64,000 nt of DNA, from positions 1 to 64,000 of the forward strand of contig NZ_CP149789.1 in the NCBI RefSeq assembly GCF_037914945.1, in the 5' to 3' direction. Origin of the DNA: Haloterrigena sp. KLK7. Lineage in GTDB: Archaea > Halobacteriota > Halobacteria > Halobacteriales > Natrialbaceae. Under the pieces are notes generated by a model. The model was not told the origin of the DNA. It did not search any database and worked only from the letters and a program-made list of their open reading frames with translations. Below, piece after piece: positions 60,026-64,000 of the stretch (the first letter of the stretch is position 1; each line of letters opens with the position of its first letter). The translations under genes were made by a program, and so were the position numbers.

Positions 60026-61273
60026 ATGAGGCACTGGAATCGACTTCTTACAGCGCTGGGGCTGTTTCTCCTCACCATTGGCGGCGTGAGAACGGGTAAC
60101 ACGTTGTTGAGCGAGGGAATACCACTGGATGACGCACTGAGGGGGGTGATGATCGAGGCAGTTCTCGTCGGTCTTCCTGGTCTTACGCTAACGTTCGTTG
60201 GCTTAATGCTACCCAAGTTGTCAATACTACCTGCATTCTATTCACGGATCATCATGTACACCGGCGGCGGCGTCGTCATAGCGAGTACCGTCGTTGGATT
60301 GAGGCAATTACACCCCGCCGTCGAGATAGTCGATTTAACCGGTGGTACGCAGCTCATCCTGTTGTCGGTCGGTTCGGTTGCAGGACTCTTGTTTGGCATT
60401 GAAAACGCGCGGACACTGACGAAAGCGGAAACCCTCAAGGAGAAAAACGCCGAACTTGAAGAGAAGTATCGTATAGAGAAACAGAATGAGGAATTGAAGA
60501 AAACGGAGCAACGTCTCGAAGAAGCAGTATCGGAACTGGAATCATCGAACGAACGGCTAGAAGAGTTCGCATACGCCGTTTCCCACGACTTACAGGAACC
60601 GCTCCGAATGATCACGAGCTACCTGCAACTGCTTGAGCAACGATACGAGGACGACCTTGACGACGAGGGCGAGGAGTTCATCGAGTTCGCAGTCGATGGA
60701 GCCGAACGAATGCGCTCGATGATCGACGGGTTGCTCGATTATTCGCGGGTACAAACACAGGGGGATCCGTTCGATGCCGTCGATCTCGATGATGTTCTCG
60801 ACGACGTTCTCACCGATCTACAGTTCAGGATCGAAGAAAGCAATGCCGAAATCGAGCGTGAGTCATTACCAATGGTCGAAGGCGACAGGAGTCAATTACG
60901 GCAGGTATTCCAGAATCTGCTCACAAACGCGATCGACTATAGTGGCGATGGAGCTCCACGAATAGACATCTCGGCGGAACGCGATGGATCGACGTGGATA
61001 ATATCCGTCAGCGACAACGGTATTGGGATTGATCCGTCCGACGCTGAGCGCATCTTCGGTATCTTCGAGCGATTGCACTCGATCGATGAACAGACTGGTT
61101 CAGGTATTGGGCTGGCCGTTTGTAAACGGATCATCGAACGTCACGACGGAACCATCTGGGTCGATTCCAAACCTGGTTCAGGATCGACGTTTTCCTTTAC
61201 GCTCCCCGATTCCAAAGCACTATCAAACGACCTTAATCGTAACAACGAGACGAAACCCATCTATCATTCCTAG
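60026..61273 (+). CDS. Membrane-bound sensor histidine kinase
   Basis: 415 residues. Four membrane helices lie at about 6-22, 42-62, 75-92 and 107-124 with short loops, then a coiled coil (130-180, KNAELEEKYRIEKQNEELKK). HisKA has the phospho-acceptor His187 in AVSHDLQEPLRMI. HATPase_c has VFQNLLTNAI, VSDNGIGIDP and GSGIGLAVC. No receiver is nearby; the closest orphan receivers are at 37.8 and 39.0 kb. The kinase core is very similar to that of the seven-PAS kinase. Confidence 0.93.
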   Translation: MRHWNRLLTALGLFLLTIGGVRTGNTLLSEGIPLDDALRGVMIEAVLVGLPGLTLTFVGLMLPKLSILPAFYSRIIMYTGGGVVIASTVVGLRQLHPAVEIVDLTGGTQLILLSVGSVAGLLFGIENARTLTKAETLKEKNAELEEKYRIEKQNEELKKTEQRLEEAVSELESSNERLEEFAYAVSHDLQEPLRMITSYLQLLEQRYEDDLDDEGEEFIEFAVDGAERMRSMIDGLLDYSRVQTQGDPFDAVDLDDVLDDVLTDLQFRIEESNAEIERESLPMVEGDRSQLRQVFQNLLTNAIDYSGDGAPRIDISAERDGSTWIISVSDNGIGIDPSDAERIFGIFERLHSIDEQTGSGIGLAVCKRIIERHDGTIWVDSKPGSGSTFSFTLPDSKALSNDLNRNNETKPIYHS

Positions 61274-61671
61274 CTTCGAACACGGTTCCGAGGCTATCAG
61301 CACCAATTCTCATATTTATGACCGGATCAGCGAGCGGACAGCAGCCGATGTCACTGTCCATGTCCGGTTTGTAGAATATCAAGAGTAGGGTTGATACGGG
61401 ATCTCGTCAACCATATATGGGCGCTAGAGACTCCGGTTCGACTGTCGAACAAATTGCCTCTTGATCCGTAAGGGGGCCGAATTCGACTGTCCCAAAACTA
61501 TCGATTCTAACAATTAATGGATAAGTCTACCCTGAACCAGATACGGTGAGTTCCCCAAACCCCTACTCAGTATACCCCAAGCTGGTCCGAGCAGTAGCGT
61601 TCCATCCAATCCTCCAATCTCGGAACATCGGTTTGAGTTCGTTCAACGAATTGAGCGGGAACGAAGATTAT
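61274..61671. other. Gene-free stretch
   Basis: About 400 bases after the kinase gene. No frame has coding character and I see no shared repeat. Confidence 0.45.
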
Positions 61672-62028
61672 CTACGTGCCGGGAACACCGACGGCCTCAA
61701 AACCGGTGATACCGACCATCGCAAGCACGTATAGCGCAGCAAGCACTACGAGCCACGCAAGGAGAGCGATCATCGCAGCAGCAGTCCATTCGGTCGAGTA
61801 TCGCCAATTGATCACGCCGATATAAGCAATAAGAGCGAGCAGCGGCCCTAAAAGTGGGATCCAGCCGACAAGATATCCAACGACGGCCCATACGATTGCG
61901 CCGAGTAGTGCGGTGACGATAGCATGGTCGAAGTCGTTCGTCCCAACGATGATTCGTGCGCCAACGTAGACACCTGCTGCGCCGAGTAGGAGACTGACGA
62001 GAAAGACGACGGCTGAGGCTACAACCAT
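61672..62028 (-). CDS. Four-helix membrane protein, 118 residues
   Basis: VVASAVVFLVSLLLGAAGVY, IVTALLGAIVWAVVGYLVG, IPLLGPLLALIAYIGVINW and MIALLAWLVVLAALYVLAMV are four helices with very short loops. The Gly-rich packing resembles small haloarchaeal conserved membrane proteins without function. No soluble domain. The divergent neighbour is another membrane protein. Confidence 0.75.
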   Translation of the reverse strand: MVVASAVVFLVSLLLGAAGVYVGARIIVGTNDFDHAIVTALLGAIVWAVVGYLVGWIPLLGPLLALIAYIGVINWRYSTEWTAAAMIALLAWLVVLAALYVLAMVGITGFEAVGVPGT

Positions 62029-62182
62029 AGGAAGAGTATGTCAGCCAGGACCAATAACTTGATGCTTGCACAAGACTCAATGGATAGACCACCAGTTACT
62101 GTTACGAACGTTATCTCAGTTCCAAGAATGCCAGCAGAATTCTTAACTCCTATCTTCGTGTATCAGTAGCGACTTCCACCTT

Positions 62183-63469
62183 ATGAGTGATGACGATAGA
62201 CTCGCTACGTTATTTAGCGAATCGATCATAAATGTTCTCCGTTCATGGATATGCGTTTTAGTCCTCGCCAGTAGTGCCGTTATCGGAATGATGATCGGCC
62301 GCTACGAAGCGGTACTGTTCAGTCTCATTGCGGTAGTGATCATTCTTGTTCCAGTCCTCATGTTTCGAGATCTGACAGTGATGCCCCCGTGGTATTTTCT
62401 CGTCTTAGTCTGTCTTCCCGTTCTCTTGGGAACGTTCGTCCCTACTGTCCCTGTGACGACTTTCTTCCCGAGCCTCGCACTCGCCACGCTCGGATTGTTA
62501 CTCATGGTTAATCTGCACCGATTTACGTCTCTCCGATTAGTTCCGTGGTTCACCATCGTTCTGACGGTATTATTTACGCTGGCAATGGCATGCGCATTGA
62601 ATCTCCTTCGCTGGGTATCCGATATCCTCTTCGAAACATCGTTCCTGCTCGACGGTCGCACGCAGGATGCGATCAATGCATCGTTGATGATCGAGTTCTT
62701 CTACGTCACTACCGCAGGCTTAGTTGCCGGAATGATCTTTTACCGATACTTTCAGCAGGTCTCCCAACAGCCCGTTTCTCGAATGGTGGCCCCATCTCCT
62801 CCTGAAAGGAAAACTCCTGCCGAATCAGCGGTTCTCAGTGAACGCCTACACGTTTCGACGGCGCGACAGCGTCAGGTAGCATTAACGATGCAGATTATTC
62901 TTAGTCTCGTTCTTGTATACGGAATCTGGACTCAACAATTGTCCCTCTTCATCAACGCCACGGTCGCTCTTGCAATCACGTTCATCCCTGCCGTATTGGG
63001 GCGGGATTACGGCATTCCGATAGAGCCGGGACTCGCATTATGGATCACAAGTGCCGTGTTTCTCCATGCACTCGGATCTATTGGATTCTATGGCATAATC
63101 CCGTCCTGGGATACACTCACACATACTCTCTCTGCTACGGTTGTTGCTGCGGCAGGGTACACGACGCTTCGGGCCATACATCTCCACGCGACAGCGATTC
63201 ACCTCCCTTCATGGGCGATGTTTATATTTACGCTTGTATTCGTTCTGGCGATGGGCGTCATCTGGGAACTACTCGAGTTCTTTACTGATCAAGGCGCTCT
63301 TCTCTTTGGACTTGATCCCGTTCTTGCCCAGCATGGGATTAATGACACGATCTCGGATCTTCTCTTCAATACCGTTGGAGCACTCCTTGTTGCGACATGG
63401 GGCACAGCATATCTTATTCGTGTATCTGAACATCTTGCAACCCAACTTGAAAGTAGATTCAACGTTTGA
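62183..63469 (+). CDS. Polytopic membrane protein (YjdF/DUF2238-like C-terminal half)
   Basis: 428 residues, about eleven membrane helices. An N-terminal set of five (20-155) is separated by a polar linker near 205-225. The C-terminal six contain IPSWDTLTHTLSATVVA and VIWELLEFFTDQG, with the conserved D-x-x-x-H and W-E-x-x-E pattern of the YjdF/DUF2238 family, and a late GINDTISDLLFNTVGALL. This Asp-Thr segment resembles those of membrane enzymes acting on lipids, but activity is unknown. Confidence 0.75.
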   Translation: MSDDDRLATLFSESIINVLRSWICVLVLASSAVIGMMIGRYEAVLFSLIAVVIILVPVLMFRDLTVMPPWYFLVLVCLPVLLGTFVPTVPVTTFFPSLALATLGLLLMVNLHRFTSLRLVPWFTIVLTVLFTLAMACALNLLRWVSDILFETSFLLDGRTQDAINASLMIEFFYVTTAGLVAGMIFYRYFQQVSQQPVSRMVAPSPPERKTPAESAVLSERLHVSTARQRQVALTMQIILSLVLVYGIWTQQLSLFINATVALAITFIPAVLGRDYGIPIEPGLALWITSAVFLHALGSIGFYGIIPSWDTLTHTLSATVVAAAGYTTLRAIHLHATAIHLPSWAMFIFTLVFVLAMGVIWELLEFFTDQGALLFGLDPVLAQHGINDTISDLLFNTVGALLVATWGTAYLIRVSEHLATQLESRFNV

Positions 63470-63615
63470 TTCTTAGATTGAATTTGGCTTCCTGCGGCTG
63501 TGCTTATCTTTCTTGAGTGCTACGCATCAGATATTATGCGTCACTGGGTGTTTGAACAACTCTTTATCTGCTAACATACTGGCACTCGATCCGTACGGTC
63601 GTAACCAGATCGCTT
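63470..63615. other. Spacer
   Basis: About 145 bases with no recognised feature. Confidence 0.4.
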
Positions 63616-63805
63616 CTACGGCGACCCACTAGGGGCTTCGTCTACGTTCTGTATCGCGTGGCTGCGGTCCTCGTCGGCGAGGAAGTCCTCGAAGACGAAC
63701 GACCAGCCGTAGCGCTCGGCGTCGGTCGTGTAGCCCGTCTCGCGGACAAACTTGAGAAAGTGCGCGTCGTCGTCGATGTCGAACTGAACTTGCTGGAGCA
63801 GTTGA
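63616..63805 (-). pseudogene. Fragment of an FGE-sulfatase (formylglycine-generating-like) gene
   Basis: The minus strand reads VQFDIDDDAHFLKFVRETGY, TTDAERYGWSFVFEDFLADE. This is characteristic of the N-terminal region of FGE/SUMF1-type domains (F..FV..TGY.T.AE..GWSFVF). It has no start or end of its own and is fused at about 63806 to a copy of the AbiEi-like gene in opposite orientation. Confidence 0.7.
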
Positions 63806-64000
63806 GTGACTTCGTCGACGACCGAGTGAGAGACGCAGCACGCGAGCTCGTCGCTGCCAGCGCCGGCGTCAGACCCTCCATCGAGGAGCCCTACGTCCTC
63901 CCCCAGTTCGGTGACTGGCCGTTTGCGTTCACACGGATCGACGCCGTCTATGTGTGGACACAGGGTGGCTACCAAGTCGGTCGTGATCCCGACGACTATC
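63806..64000 (+). CDS. Second AbiEi-like gene copy, 5' truncated and cut by the window end
   Basis: From about 63812 the sequence is nearly identical to 18613-18803: VDDRVRDAARELVAASAGVR, EEPYVLPQFGDWPFAFTRID, AVYVWTQGGYQVGRDPDDY. The winged-helix region of the original is replaced by the FGE fragment. Whether the rest and a toxin gene follow lies outside the window. It is probably a pseudogene unless a start exists in the junction. Confidence 0.7.

Overview
The window is haloarchaeal DNA (class Halobacteria). Predicted proteins are acidic. The recognisable families are typical of the group: HalOD1, bacterio-opsin-activator type HTH_10 regulators, amphi-Trp, multi-PAS histidine kinases, Tat signal peptides and many zinc-ribbon proteins of 35-65 residues. 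CTCGAG-rich coding sequence resembles the Natrinema/Haloterrigena group, but I cannot assign a genus. A plasmid-type parA with an upstream iteron array, a type IV secretion-like locus, toxin-antitoxin pairs, integrase remains and many dispersed repeats point to a large plasmid or an accessory region. I see no replication initiator (Orc1/Cdc6 or RepH type), relaxase, rRNA, tRNA or CRISPR array.

Layout. 0-2 kb: iterons, parA and a small partner gene. 2-6 kb: signal-output and HTH_10 regulators, a VapBC pair and a DUF7344-like regulator. 6-11 kb: a long dispersed repeat and a seven-PAS histidine kinase. 11-15 kb: small regulators, a SWIM zinc-finger protein and panB. 15-18.4 kb: gene-poor ground with a broken integrase and decayed gene copies. 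18.4-22.7 kb: an AbiE-like pair, a truncated deacetylase lipoprotein and an unusual secreted Gly/Asn/Lys repeat protein. 22.7-32.6 kb: a compact type IV secretion-like module (pilin-like, polytopic, VirB4-like, accessory and VirD4-like proteins) with winged-helix regulators at both ends. 32.6-42.5 kb: repeats, amphi-Trp, PadR, two response regulators and operons of tiny zinc-ribbon genes. 42.6-46.5 kb: an operon with a large HTH protein of unknown role. 46.5-52 kb: AT-rich cargo and broken genes next to integrase remains. 52.5-54 kb: an intact integrase. 54-64 kb: a mixture of chromosome-like genes (DUF389, MBL hydrolase, histidine kinase, membrane proteins) and pseudogenes, some from aromatic catabolism.

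The most notable structural signals are two loci (4.97-6.8 kb and 33.2-34.4 kb) with the same left and right flanking repeats around different genes, a phased GGGTGCC array inside the right flank, and a shared 14-base motif linking that repeat to the iterons before parA. The secretion-like module appears to be self-contained and regulated at both ends. Repeated half-copies of the same small genes suggest frequent recombination between short repeats.
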